DNA of 39,881 nt, from the NCBI GenBank assembly GCA_013815325.1, contig JACDGM010000039.1, positions 1 to 39,881 on the forward strand, given 5' to 3'. Source of the DNA: Chthoniobacterales bacterium. GTDB lineage: Bacteria > Verrucomicrobiota > Verrucomicrobiia > Chthoniobacterales > UBA10450. Positions 25,227 through 33,731 of this stretch are shown piece by piece. Under the pieces are notes generated by a model. That model had not been told where the DNA came from and made no database searches. It worked only from the letters and a program-made list of their open reading frames with translations. Numbering within the stretch: the stretch's first letter is position 1; each line of letters begins with the position of its first letter. A program made the position numbers and the translations under genes.

Positions 25227-25265
25227 GTTTAGGAGACCCTCGTTCTATCCGTTGAACTACGGGGA
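25227..25265 (-). other. tRNA-Arg 5'-half fragment, candidate attachment-site repeat
   Basis: This 39-bp stretch matches 21844-21882 in the tRNA-Arg(CCT) gene at 38 of 39 positions and in the same orientation. It covers tRNA positions 2-40, from the acceptor 5' strand through the anticodon loop, and lacks the 3' half, so it cannot be a functional tRNA. This is what integration with crossover in the anticodon arm leaves behind: an intact tRNA at one end and the displaced half at the other. Confidence 0.85.
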
Positions 25266-25559
25266 TGTTTGCGGATGGTCGCTTGTCCAGTGAACGAATT
25301 CGGCCGTCGCCGCGGAGCGGATGTTTCGGAGGAATGACCGCGCCCTTCGCTTGAGCTCCGGGTCTGATACGTCTCAGGAATCTAGAACCCTCCCTTTGCC
25401 ATATCGAAGCCGCCCTTTGATAGATTGGAAGGACGCAACCAGGAAAATGAGGGAGCAGCTCGGCAGGAGTCTGCAAATAGTTGATAGGATGGATGGTGCT
25501 GGCCGTTATCCGGCCGGTCTACGGCCCAGAACTTTCCAAGAACTCCCTTGGGGGGCCGC
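25266..25559. other. Stretch without recognisable gene
   Basis: Between the tRNA fragment and the 3' end of the broken kelch gene. Nothing recognisable on either strand. Confidence 0.4.
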
Positions 25560-26537
25560 CTACGGTACCAGTGTCCAGGTGTCGCCTAACGGATGTTCGT
25601 GGTCCTGTCCACCGAACATAACGAGGTGACCCAGCGCCTTATCGTCGGTCATGCCTGCGCCTTCGCGTGCTTCGGGCGATTGCCGCGGAAAAAGCTCTCT
25701 CCAATTTGAGCCGGTCCATGACCAGGTCCTATTTTGGTCCACTCCACCATCGGTTTCGCCGAAGAGAATGACGCTGTCCAAGTTAGGCTCGAACGCGGCA
25801 GATGCTCCGTAGACCGTGAGCGGTTGCGTGGCGGAAGATTGAAGCATCCAAGTGATTCCGTCGTAAGTCCAAGTGTTAAGAGGATTCACGTCCCCCAAGC
25901 CGCCGTAGAGGACGATTTGCTTCGAACGGTTGTCCACTCCCACCGCTGACGAGGACCTGGCAAAAGGCAGCTGAGAGGGATGCAACTGTCGCCAATCGGA
26001 ACCACTCCACTGCCACATCGTCCCCTCGTAAAGATTGCCCGAGAAGCCGCCGAACTCATCGACGCGCCCATTAAGATCCGTGAAGACCATGGGCCCGGCA
26101 ACCGCCTTGGGCGAATGAGTGGGCATCGCCTGCGTCCAGGTGGAGGTAGCGCCATCCCATAGCCAGGTATCTCACAAGTCGGTTTGCCGTTATAGCCACC
26201 GAAAAGAACCACCTTTCGCGTATGGTGGTCGTACGCCATCTGAGCGTTGGCCCGGGCGGAAGGCGCCGTGGCGGTATCAACTTTGACCCAAGTCATCCCA
26301 TCCATCGAAGGTCCATGTATCCCGGAGATAACCGCGACCGTCGAATCCGCCGAAAACGACTACCTTCTCACTAGCGATATCATAAGCCATCGCCAGGTAA
26401 GACCGCGCCGGCGGGGAGGCGATCGGGAAAAGCTGCTTCCAATCGATCGCTGCTTGCGCAGCGGGAGCGGCGACCGCAAGGAGAATCGGAAGAAAAGAGA
26501 AAACAAAAAGAAAATAGCGGAGTCGACTTGGTTTCAT
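25560..26537 (-). pseudogene. Frameshifted secreted kelch-type protein
   Basis: Three overlapping frames together encode one protein of about 325 residues. The ATG at 26537 (MKPSRLRYFLFVFSFLPILL signal peptide) leads to AIDWKQLFPIASPPARSYLA and KVVVFGGFDGRGYLRDTWTF; near 26295-26312 an apparent 4-bp tandem duplication (ATGG) shifts to the frame with MTWVKVDTATAPSARANAQM and KVVLFGGYNG; near 26168-26180 the loss of one base shifts to the frame with WLWDGATSTWTQAMPTHSP, VDEFGGFSGN, QIVLYGGLGD, SVILFGETDGG and HLVMFGGQDH. The F/YGG doublets and DTWxWDG repeats mark a six-bladed kelch-like propeller. It is either a decayed gene or a reading error in the assembly. It is similar in style to the intact kelch gene of the island but is not a copy of it. 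Confidence 0.8.
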
Positions 26538-26884
26538 AAAGCTTCGCGGTGTGTTAGGGGCGGATTTTAGACCTCCGGATGGAAATCTCCAAGATGAAAA
26601 TGAAGCCCTAACGGGACTCGCGCCCGTAGCTGCTGGCATTGCCCGGCTCCCGACTGGGTTTCAAGAGATCGAACGCCAGTCGCAGGCACCTGGAGATTCG
26701 GATCGAACCGTGTTTAATCCCGCCCAACCAAACTCGGATTGGTCTGGACCGAATGGGGTCGGGAACTTCCACCTGTTTCAAGCATGTGAACACCGGCCGC
26801 TTGGGCCGATATGGGAAGATCTACCGCCTGGCTTACTCGCAAGCTTCTTCCAATTCCAGAAAAGCGGTCATTCTTTATCTGGGC
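26538..26884. other. Intergenic stretch, nothing recognised
   Basis: No gene is evident on either strand. It contains two copies of the CCTAACGG variant of the iterated motif (26606, 26883). Confidence 0.4.
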
Positions 26885-27697
26885 CTAACGGCTCCTAGCC
26901 TTCCTGGTAAGGACGCTGCCTGCTGCGTCGAAAGTGTAGCCAGCCTTGGTGGTATCAGTTACCGTCAGGGTGCAACTCCCCGCGATATCAGTGATGGCAA
27001 AGGATGCCATGCCTCTGGAACTGGTCACGGCGGTTTGCCTTTGGGTTGCACCACTCGGCACCTTCCAGGTAATGGCAACAGTTGCACCCGGGATAGCGAG
27101 CCCATTCGCGTCCTGCACCGCCACCTTCCCGGTTGCGTTTACCGCCGTGCCGGATGTTCTCGCCGTCACGGTGATCTTGGTGCTCCGCAAAACAGGCGCC
27201 GAAGTTGTTGCGCTCATGTCGAGGGCATGGACAAAGGACTCGCTGGTGTCGTTATTGCCGGCCGCGGTGAAGGTGATAAAATAGGTCGAAAGACCATCCG
27301 GCGCGAAGCGAGTAGGGCCCGTCCTGCCGGAAGCGCCATTTCACTTTGCCGTTGGCCTGGCGGGCAGTCACCGTCAAGGCGACGGTCGAGCTGGGTTGGC
27401 CGGAAGAGTTCACCACCTGCACACTGGAGGCTCCGAGCGCCGCTGCCTCAGGCACATAAGCGACGATCTTCGTGTCCTGCCAGTCTGCGATCGGAGCTGC
27501 TAGCCCGCCGATCAAAGTCTCGCCCTCGGACCCGAAGTTTGCTCCGGTTATTTCCAGACAGCCGCTTCGATAGGCCGTGGGAGCGGAGAGACCTGTGATT
27601 TGCGCAGGTCCGGTTACGCCCACCGCGTCCGGGCTCGAGATGACGCACGCAAATGCAACCGCGGTGATAAATCTGTAAGCAACTTTTGAAAGTTCAT
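26885..27697 (-). pseudogene. Frameshifted secreted IPT/TIG and Ig-like domain protein
   Basis: Fragments in different frames join into one product. From the ATG at 27697 (MNFQKLL) a one-base shift near 27675-27690 leads to a signal peptide FITAVAFACVISSPDAVG. Next comes an IPT/TIG domain (ITGLSAPTAYRSGCLEITG, ANFGSEGETLIGG, VQVVNSSGQPSSTVALTV). Near 27305-27312 an extra base in a GGGCCC run shifts frame to FAPDGLSTYFITFTAAGNND. The last ~100 residues are a bacterial Ig-like (Big) domain: VAVQDANGLAIPGATVAITW and SSRGMASFAITDIAGSCTL. Such proteins bind at the cell surface. Both shifts are single-base changes in short runs, so reading error is as possible as decay. Confidence 0.7.
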
Positions 27698-27748
27698 AAA
27701 AGTGGTTAAAGTGGCTGGGACATTAAAAGTTAGTTTTTCCCCTACGAC

Positions 27749-27764
27749 CTGTAAAAAATTACAG
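27749..27764. promoter_or_regulatory. Perfect palindrome CTGTAA-AAAA-TTACAG
   Basis: A 6-bp perfect inverted repeat with a 4-A spacer, in the 250-base gap between two divergent genes. It could be an operator or a very short hairpin. Position and symmetry are the only evidence. Confidence 0.3.
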
Positions 27765-27949
27765 ATCCGTTACCTTTGGGGATGTTGAAGGCGGTCGCCA
27801 TGCCTACCGCTTCACTCCGTATCCGCGCCCGGCAATGCCGGCCGAGTATTGCCGAACGCAAAATTCCGGCGTCCACTGCTCTTTTCCGGATGATTCGGAG
27901 CACCTAGACAGCAGGCGCGCCGCGATTCCTGTTCGTGGACGCGCGCGAC

Positions 27950-28783
27950 ATGGAGAATGAAACGGTGGCGAAGCCCGCCTATAGAAAAGTGATCGCGGAC
28001 CTCCACACCTGCGAAGAACGATACCAATCGTTGCTCGATTCAATACCTGCCACAGAGGATGCCCGCCTGCAATCGGCCCTTTCGGTTCTTAAAAGTGAAG
28101 TGCGACACCGCAGACGACTGGAGGCTGAGTTGTTGATAGCCGTGGAGAGCGAACGCGAGCGAATCGGGCAAGATTTACACGACGATCTCTGCCAGCGCTT
28201 AAGCGCGACGGCCATGATGACCTCTGTCCTTGCAACGCGAATTGCCCGGAAAGACAGCCGATCGGGCGCGGAACTGCAAAAGATCTCGAGATTGATAAAC
28301 GATACAATCGAAAGTTGCCGATTACTTTCACGGGGACTGCATCCCGTAACGCTCACAGCGAACGGTCTGCCTGCGGCGTTAGACGAACTCGCTGAAAGGA
28401 TGCCGGACGGGATAAACTTCCTATGGCCGCACGGCAAGAGGATTGAGCTCGAGCCGGAGACTGCTCTTCACCTATACCGGATAACCGAAGAGGCGGTTGG
28501 GAATGCGGTAAAACACGCCGGGGCAAAGAGAATTGCCATTGAATTGGACGTCCTCGGGGGACGAACAGTGCTGGTCATCCAAGACGACGGTAAAGGTTTC
28601 GAGCGCGATCCAACCGCGAACGGCATGGGACTGCGGAACATAAACTACAGGGCTGGTGCGATTGGAGCGGAGCTTACGATCGGGCAGCGAAAGGGAGGGG
28701 GAACCCGTATTCGCTGCCGTCTGCCTGGCCCGAAAGCACCTCAATCCTCCCCGAAGGAGATGGACCTTGAGCAGAGTCTCTGA
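27950..28783 (+). CDS. NarL-type sensor histidine kinase (HisKA_3), cytosolic
   Basis: From the ATG at 27950 the product has 277 residues; a GTG at 27935 would add five. After an N-terminal coiled-coil region the dimerisation/phosphoacceptor motif is ERERIGQDLHDDLCQRLSAT with His77. The HATPase_c domain follows with EEAVGNAVKHAGAKRIAIEL (N box), VIQDDGKGFERD (G1) and GMGLRNINYRAGAIGAEL (G2). No transmembrane segment or recognisable sensor domain is present. These kinases phosphorylate NarL/LuxR response regulators; no partner regulator is adjacent, so it is an orphan here. The gene is intact, unlike the kinase gene on the other strand downstream. Confidence 0.9.
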   Translation: MENETVAKPAYRKVIADLHTCEERYQSLLDSIPATEDARLQSALSVLKSEVRHRRRLEAELLIAVESERERIGQDLHDDLCQRLSATAMMTSVLATRIARKDSRSGAELQKISRLINDTIESCRLLSRGLHPVTLTANGLPAALDELAERMPDGINFLWPHGKRIELEPETALHLYRITEEAVGNAVKHAGAKRIAIELDVLGGRTVLVIQDDGKGFERDPTANGMGLRNINYRAGAIGAELTIGQRKGGGTRIRCRLPGPKAPQSSPKEMDLEQSL

Positions 28784-28899
28784 ACACGCGGCGGAAGCTG
28801 AACTGGGTTTTTTTCCCGCGATTCCAGATAAGAAGTGGTGGATGCCTGTGGCGTTCCCGGAGTTAAGCCGCAGCATGGCCTCGCAAGCTCGATGCATGC

Positions 28900-28939
28900 A
28901 AAAACAAAATTGCCGGGCGGAATCTCTCCCGCCCGGCAA
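28900..28939 (-). terminator. Rho-independent terminator for the VPEG-CTERM gene
   Basis: An 11-bp GC-rich stem, TTGCCGGGCGG (28910-28920) with CCGCCCGGCAA (28929-28939), 8-base loop. On the minus strand it is followed by ATTTTGTTTTT, the expected U-tract; on the plus strand no T run follows. It lies 29 bases after the stop of the gene at 28968. Confidence 0.85.
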
Positions 28940-28967
28940 CTTATGCTGCTAAGTCGTTAGCCTGAGC

Positions 28968-29531
28968 CTACGCGGCTGCCTTCCAGCGGAGAAATGCGAC
29001 GGCGACGAGTCCGAGGCCCAGTAGTGCGACGGTACTCCCGCCTTCTGGCACCCCTTGCGCGCTAGAGCCGGCAGAGAAGCTAAAAACGCCATCCGCAGCC
29101 GGCGATTGTGACGTGAAGCTCCATGTGCCGGGGGTCGCGTCGAAGCCGTTCCCCGAAATCGTTCCGCTCCCAGTGATAGCGAGGAAATTTGAGGTTTGCA
29201 GCACAACGACCGAATTCGTCAGATCGAACGTAAAGCCTCCCACACTCCAGAGAGCCGGTGTTGGCGTCGTAGGCACAAAGACGTATGGCATTGCCATGGC
29301 GACTGAATCACCAACGTCGAGGAACGCCGCGTAGTCGCCGTCGCGACTCTTTACGGTGACATTCTCGAAGGTATTGACTGTCGTTGCCGTTGCCAGGGAG
29401 TTTGTATCGAATATAGCCCCGCCAGCGAAGGTGATGGCACCGTTGATTTGGCTTGCTTGAGCTTGCGGAGTCGTGAGGCCGGCCCCAGCAAAGGCTGTTG
29501 CCAGTAACGTTAGAAGCAGTTTTGATTTCAT
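28968..29531 (-). CDS. Secreted protein with VPEG-type PEP-CTERM sorting signal
   Basis: A 187-residue product with an N-terminal signal peptide (KSKLLLTLLATAFAGAG...QAQA) and a C-terminal sorting tail: VPEGGST, then a hydrophobic helix VALLGLGLVAVAFL, then the basic end RWKAAA. This tripartite tail is that of the VPDSG/PEP-CTERM family, whose members are cleaved and anchored by an exosortase, usually in exopolysaccharide-producing bacteria. The body is Thr/Ser/Gly-rich with an NGAITFAGGAIFDTN start and is probably a beta-sandwich. No exosortase gene is in the window. It has its own terminator downstream. Confidence 0.88.
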   Translation of the reverse strand: MKSKLLLTLLATAFAGAGLTTPQAQASQINGAITFAGGAIFDTNSLATATTVNTFENVTVKSRDGDYAAFLDVGDSVAMAMPYVFVPTTPTPALWSVGGFTFDLTNSVVVLQTSNFLAITGSGTISGNGFDATPGTWSFTSQSPAADGVFSFSAGSSAQGVPEGGSTVALLGLGLVAVAFLRWKAAA

Positions 29532-29570
29532 TTTTCTCGAATCTTTTGTTTAATGCGATCGCGGAATACG

Positions 29571-29771
29571 TCAAGCAAACCGGACTAATCCGATCCACCC
29601 GTAATTATGATGCAAAACGCGCGTTGCTGTAGTCCCGGTCTTAAGTATTTCGACTGCATATAAAGAATTGCCGCTGTAATAGCCCTCCTTGCGGCCCGTC
29701 GCAAGCAGGGAACCAATTTTGGCGAGGTTGGTTGTCGTCTCGAACGATCCCGTCGCGGCGATCCAGGGCAT
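29571..29771 (-). CDS. Possible small hypothetical protein (66 aa)
   Basis: The frame begins at an ATG (29771) directly next to the stop of the kinase locus upstream and reads MPWIAATGSFETTTNLAKIG, then SLLATGRKEGYYSGNSLYAV, ending in LHHNYGWIGLVRFA. The composition looks protein-like and the position suggests coupling, but no family is recognised and no ribosome-binding site is clear. It may be random. Confidence 0.3.
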   Translation of the reverse strand: MPWIAATGSFETTTNLAKIGSLLATGRKEGYYSGNSLYAVEILKTGTTATRVLHHNYGWIGLVRFA

Positions 29772-31662
29772 TTAAGTCTCGGACGTAACTCGCTGAATCG
29801 TTTCCTGCAGTTCCTGGACGTTGATCGGCTTTGTCAGATGGGCTGAGAATCCCGCGTCGCTGCTCCGCTGAATGTCCTCGTCCATCCCGTAGCCGCTAAC
29901 GGCGATCCCTTTGGCGTCGCTGATCTTCGCCAGCTCGCGCATGACCTCGAAGCCGTTGCCGTCGGGCAGACCGAGATCGCTGACGAGAAGATCGAGCTTC
30001 CTCGAGCGCAAGATGTCGAGGGCCTCACGCACCGTCGGAGCGGATAGGACATCGTGCCCTTCGCGCTTGAGTAGGCTCGACATAACTGCAGCTGTGTGCC
30101 CGTGGTCTTCCACGATTAGAATCCGTAACGTCCGCCAAGGGACAGCTTCCGCTCTGGACGTGAGCGGCGCATTGACTCCACGATCAGCGACGGCGATCAA
30201 CTCAATGGTGAAAACCGCTCCGGGCCCATCCGGCTTATTCGCAGCGTAGATCTTCCCCCCGTGCATTTGCACGATCGCTTTGCAGATGGCCAGACCGAGG
30301 CCCAAGCCTCCTCCGCCGCGAATGCCCTGCTCGAACGCAGTAAACAGCTTTGGCATCAATGCCGGATCGATTCCGCGCCCCGAGTCGCTTATTTCGAAAG
30401 CGAGCACGCCGGGCGCGGCATCATAGGAGCGGACCACAATTTCCCCGTTCTCGGGCGTAAATTTGTTCGCGTTCTTAAGGAGATTCCAAAAAACCTGCTC
30501 AATCCGCGTGGCGTCGGCCATTATCTCGTGATTGCTCGCCTGCAGATCAAGCGCGGCATGCAAGTTTTTTCCGGTCAGCTGGCTTCGCACAATTTCCAGC
30601 GCATGCTGGAGCAGCGCACCGGCATCGCAGGGCTGAAGATTGAGCTGAAGCTTGCCGCGGGCGATCCGGGTCAGATCCAACAGATCATCGATGAGCCGTG
30701 CTTCCATTTCGACATTGCGGCAAACCATCCTGAGACCCTCCTTCATATCGTCGTCGAGAGTCTTATCTTGTGCGGTCGCGCAGGCCCACATCAGCACCGG
30801 GTTCAACGGTGTGCGCAATTCGTGGCTAAGCGCGGCGAGAAAGCGGTCCTTTGCCTGATTGGCTTCTTCGGCAGCTTCTTTTTGCCGGCGCAACTCCTCC
30901 TCTGAGCGCTTCCGCTCGATATAGAGACCTATTTCTATGCCGAGCGCCCCGGCAAGTCGAAGGAGGTCCTCATCGGGAGCGAGGACCGAGTCGCTCAACA
31001 ACTCGATCACACCGTTGACTCCGCTTGAAGCCAGAAGTGGAAACAGCAACGCACCATGCAGCCCGCTCTTTCGTGCCACTTCCCGCCGGGGGAAGGCCGA
31101 TTGCACCGTCACATCAGCAATCCACGCAGGCTTTCTCGAAGCGATCACACGGGCAGGCAGTCCTTCGCCAGGGAAAATGTCAGCGTCTCTGTATCTGCTT
31201 GGAATTGCTCAAGCTCGCGGCCCGATGTTCGCCACGTCGAGTGGCAGACAAGTTGTCGCTCGTCGTTAATGATCCAGAAAGCTCCGAAAACCCAGGGACC
31301 GCTGCTTCCGATAGTTTCGAGCATTTGCGGGCCAGTCTCTGCCAGCGAACCCTGGCCGGAGATCAACGTTGCGACCGCATATTGAGCTACGCGACGGGCT
31401 TCGTTTTGCGGCCTGATGCCATCGATGGCGAGCGTGGCTATGTGCGTGCTCGATTTCGCTTGCGGCATGCTCCTGTCCTCCGCTATTCAGCCGCTCAGTG
31501 AGATCGCGGAAAAGCCGGTAGATGATCTATCAGCTGCTGGTAGGTGAGATTATCGGCCGACTCAATGTCGGGCTGCCGGGCGACCGCCCGGCTCCAAAGG
31601 TCGATGACCCATTGCGTTCGCCCGGACAGGAATTCGGCAAGTTGCGGAAGCAGCGGGTTCAC
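29772..31662 (-). pseudogene. Frameshifted hybrid sensor kinase (RsbRD_N-like, GAF, HisKA, HATPase_c, REC)
   Basis: Four segments in shifting frames form one hybrid kinase of about 630 residues. GTG at 31662: NPLLPQLAEFLSGRTQWVID...LIDHLPA, an RsbRD_N-like domain; an extra base in an A-run at 31510-31513 leads to FRDLTERLNSGG...HARHRWHQA; an extra base near 31409-31414 leads to EARRVAQYAVATLISG, a GAF domain start; the loss of one base in the A-run at 31174-31177 leads to FPGEGLPARVIASRKPAWIA. The remainder (458 residues) is intact: HisKA FLAALSHELRTPLNPVL, N box NLLKNANKF, DSGRGI, GGGGLGLGLAIC, and a receiver domain ILIVEDHGHTAAVMS with the phospho-Asp in LLVSDLGLPDGNG. All three shifts are one-base length changes in short homopolymer runs. 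Confidence 0.82.
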
Positions 31663-31920
31663 TTTTGAAAAGCAGCCGCTGCGATCTTACTCAGGAATCG
31701 AGCAGGGTCGAACGGCTAAATGCGATGGGCGAAACATCACTAACCTGGGACAAAGAGAAAAAGAGAGTAGGTCCAGCAAACGTTTCATCGGACTCGGAGG
31801 CATCGCGCTCTTGCCCACTGTTTCCAAATCCGTGGCTGGCAAACGCCTTCTTAGTCCCACGTGACCTGCACTCGGCGTGCCGCCGACGGTAGAAATCGCC
31901 CGCGCCAGGAACAGTGTCAG

Positions 31921-32595
31921 CTAGCCAGGAACGGCAAACGACACAGTCTCGTTCGCTGCGCGATGGTTCGACCAGAATCTCTGGCCATCGAAAGCCAGCG
32001 AGCGGGAGGCGAAGGGAATTGTCGCCAGATCCTCCACTGCCGGACTCTCCTCGCGCGGGTTTAGCCGGGCAATCCGCCACTCTTCGGCCCTGTTCGGAAC
32101 ATCTTTGTTTTCGCGGCCACGCAACACATAGATGAGCCCGTCGACAAACGTGTGCCCGCAGATCTCCGCCCCGACATTGATCTGGCCCTCGATGTTCCCC
32201 TTGTCGTCCAGCTTCAGAATCCGTTCCTTATACCATTGACTCAGGTAAAGGTGCTGGCCATCGAAGCTCAAATAGGAGCCAGTCAACTCCGGACAAGCAA
32301 ACAATCTCTTGAAGCCCTCAGCCGCCGTGTAGCGATAGACGTATCGGTCGTCGTTCAATCCTTCGCCGATCGTGAACCGCCAGTCGTCGTGCGTGGCTAC
32401 CCCGGCCCACACGACTCCAGGCGGATCGATTTCCTCGACAATCTTCAACTCGTCGCGTTCGGTCCGGTAGAGCGTGCCGAGATCACGGGAACTCATCCAA
32501 AGCTGCGTCCCGTCCCACGCCAGCGCCTGCGGCGTCACGGTCGGCGAAGAATGGCGCTTAAGATCGGCAACTTCTTTCATCCCGGAACTTATCAT
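31921..32595 (-). CDS. Beta-propeller-like protein, unknown function
   Basis: A 224-residue intact product from an ATG at 32595. Repeated units QALAWDGTQLWMSSRDLGTL, GSYLSFDGQHLYLSQWYKER, GHTFVDGLIYVLRGRE and SLAFDGQRFWSNHRAANE have the 'aFDGq.lW.s' spacing of NHL/SMP-30-like propellers (about one every 45-50 residues). There is no signal peptide, so it appears cytosolic. The substrate or partner is unknown. It lies downstream of the broken cyclase gene on the same strand. Confidence 0.6.
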   Translation of the reverse strand: MISSGMKEVADLKRHSSPTVTPQALAWDGTQLWMSSRDLGTLYRTERDELKIVEEIDPPGVVWAGVATHDDWRFTIGEGLNDDRYVYRYTAAEGFKRLFACPELTGSYLSFDGQHLYLSQWYKERILKLDDKGNIEGQINVGAEICGHTFVDGLIYVLRGRENKDVPNRAEEWRIARLNPREESPAVEDLATIPFASRSLAFDGQRFWSNHRAANETVSFAVPG

Positions 32596-32674
32596 TGTTT
32601 AGAACCGGTCAAGCGCGTCCTTGGGGCGAACACGGCGTTGGCGCCCTCGGGATCGAAAATGCGATGGTCGTCAT

Positions 32675-33267
32675 TCAACCGAATAATCTCTTGATGCTGG
32701 ACGAGGTCGAGGCAATTGACCTTTTTGGCGCGGCCCTACATCTCAGCGGGGCGCTCCAATTTCCCTGCCTTCTCTCAAGATTCGCACCCTGACTGTCAAT
32801 CTCAATCTCCCCGCCCATATCTTCGAAGCCAAGATCGAGACGGTTGCCGACGTGGTCGCGCGCTGAACCGGAGATAGCGATGCCGCCAGGCTGCACGATG
32901 CCTTCGAGCCGGGCCGCGAGGTTGACACCGTCCCCGAAGATATCTTCCCCTTCCACGATAACCTCGCCAATGTTCACCCCCACGCGGAACTCGATCCGGC
33001 GATCTGGGGGAGCTTGTCATTCCGTTCCCGGAGCTGACGCTGAATCTCCACCGCGCAGCCCACGGCGCTCACCACGCTGGAGAACTCAACCAGGATGCCG
33101 TCGCCCATGAGTTTAACGATGCGTCCATCATGCCCGGCCATTGCGGCATCTATCAGCTCGGTTTTGACAGCCTTGAAGGCTGCCAGCGTGCCCGCCTCAT
33201 CGAGACCCATCAGGCGGCTATATCCTACTACATCGGCAGCAAGAATGGCAGCGAGGCGGCGGGCCAT
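32675..33267 (-). pseudogene. Frameshifted class III adenylate/guanylate cyclase domain
   Basis: The start at 33267 gives MARRLAAILAADVVGYSRLM, the classic beginning of stand-alone class III cyclases, then HDGRIVKLMGDGILVEFSS with the second metal Asp. Near 33004-33010 one base is missing from a C-run; in the next frame the protein continues RIEFRVGVNIGEVIVEGEDI, FGDGVNLAARLEGIVQPGGI and FEDMGG, all typical. The product would be a catalytic domain of ~170 residues; the TPR or AAA tail of the usual 500-600-residue proteins is missing. Either a decayed gene or a reading error. Confidence 0.8.
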
Positions 33268-33731
33268 GAGCCAGTATGACTTTGTCCTCGAGCAAGCCAA
33301 CGCGGCAATAGCGGTTCCGAGAGCTGACCAGTGTTTATTCAGGTATGTTCGTTCGCCCGACCGCTGGCGGCGACCTGAGGGGTTACCTTTTCGTCTCCTC
33401 GATGACTTTGTGCGGCTTCAAAGAAAAGCTGCCACTCTTCGGCCTTACTCAGCACACACTTATCCTTCCGCCTTCATCCTTTCCCCCGCGTCGGATCGAT
33501 TTCCTCGAGGTCGGCGTAGCACGCCATTAGCCGCTCGAAGCCGCAGAGGCGCGGCAATAGGGCCTAGATACTCTGGGGAAGACTTGACCGGAATGGTGAC
33601 AAAGCTGTCGTTCTGGGCGAATTATTTGGGCGAATATGCTGTTAAGTGCAGCTTTTCACTCCCGGGCGGCCGTCCCCGGGTTCCGCCGAGTCTCTTGCGC
33701 GACATTGCTTTCTGCGTAAGGCACTCATTAT
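33268..33731. other. Intergenic stretch, no clear gene
   Basis: A long plus-strand open frame crosses this region but it is antisense to the cyclase at its left end and has a composition unlike a protein (runs of Arg and Ser). On the minus strand a short segment ending near 33479 reads CYADLEEIDPTRGKG and could be the tail of a lost gene. Nothing else is seen. Confidence 0.4.

Noticed and set aside
25227..25265. A second tRNA-Arg gene
   Set aside because: Only positions 2-40 of the tRNA are present; the 3' half and T arm are missing, so it is a fragment.
26605..26640. A hairpin that looks like a tRNA T arm on the minus strand
   Set aside because: The TTC of the T loop is missing and no matching acceptor or anticodon arm is found.
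31544..31864. Plus-strand open frame of 106 codons
   Set aside because: It is antisense to the RsbRD_N-like part of the hybrid kinase and shows no protein-like features.
32592..32726. Minus-strand open stretch ending in an ATGA overlap with the 224-residue propeller gene (ends RTRLTGSKQ)
   Set aside because: It has a protein-like appearance but no start codon after the preceding TAG and no recognised family; it may be part of the decayed cyclase region.
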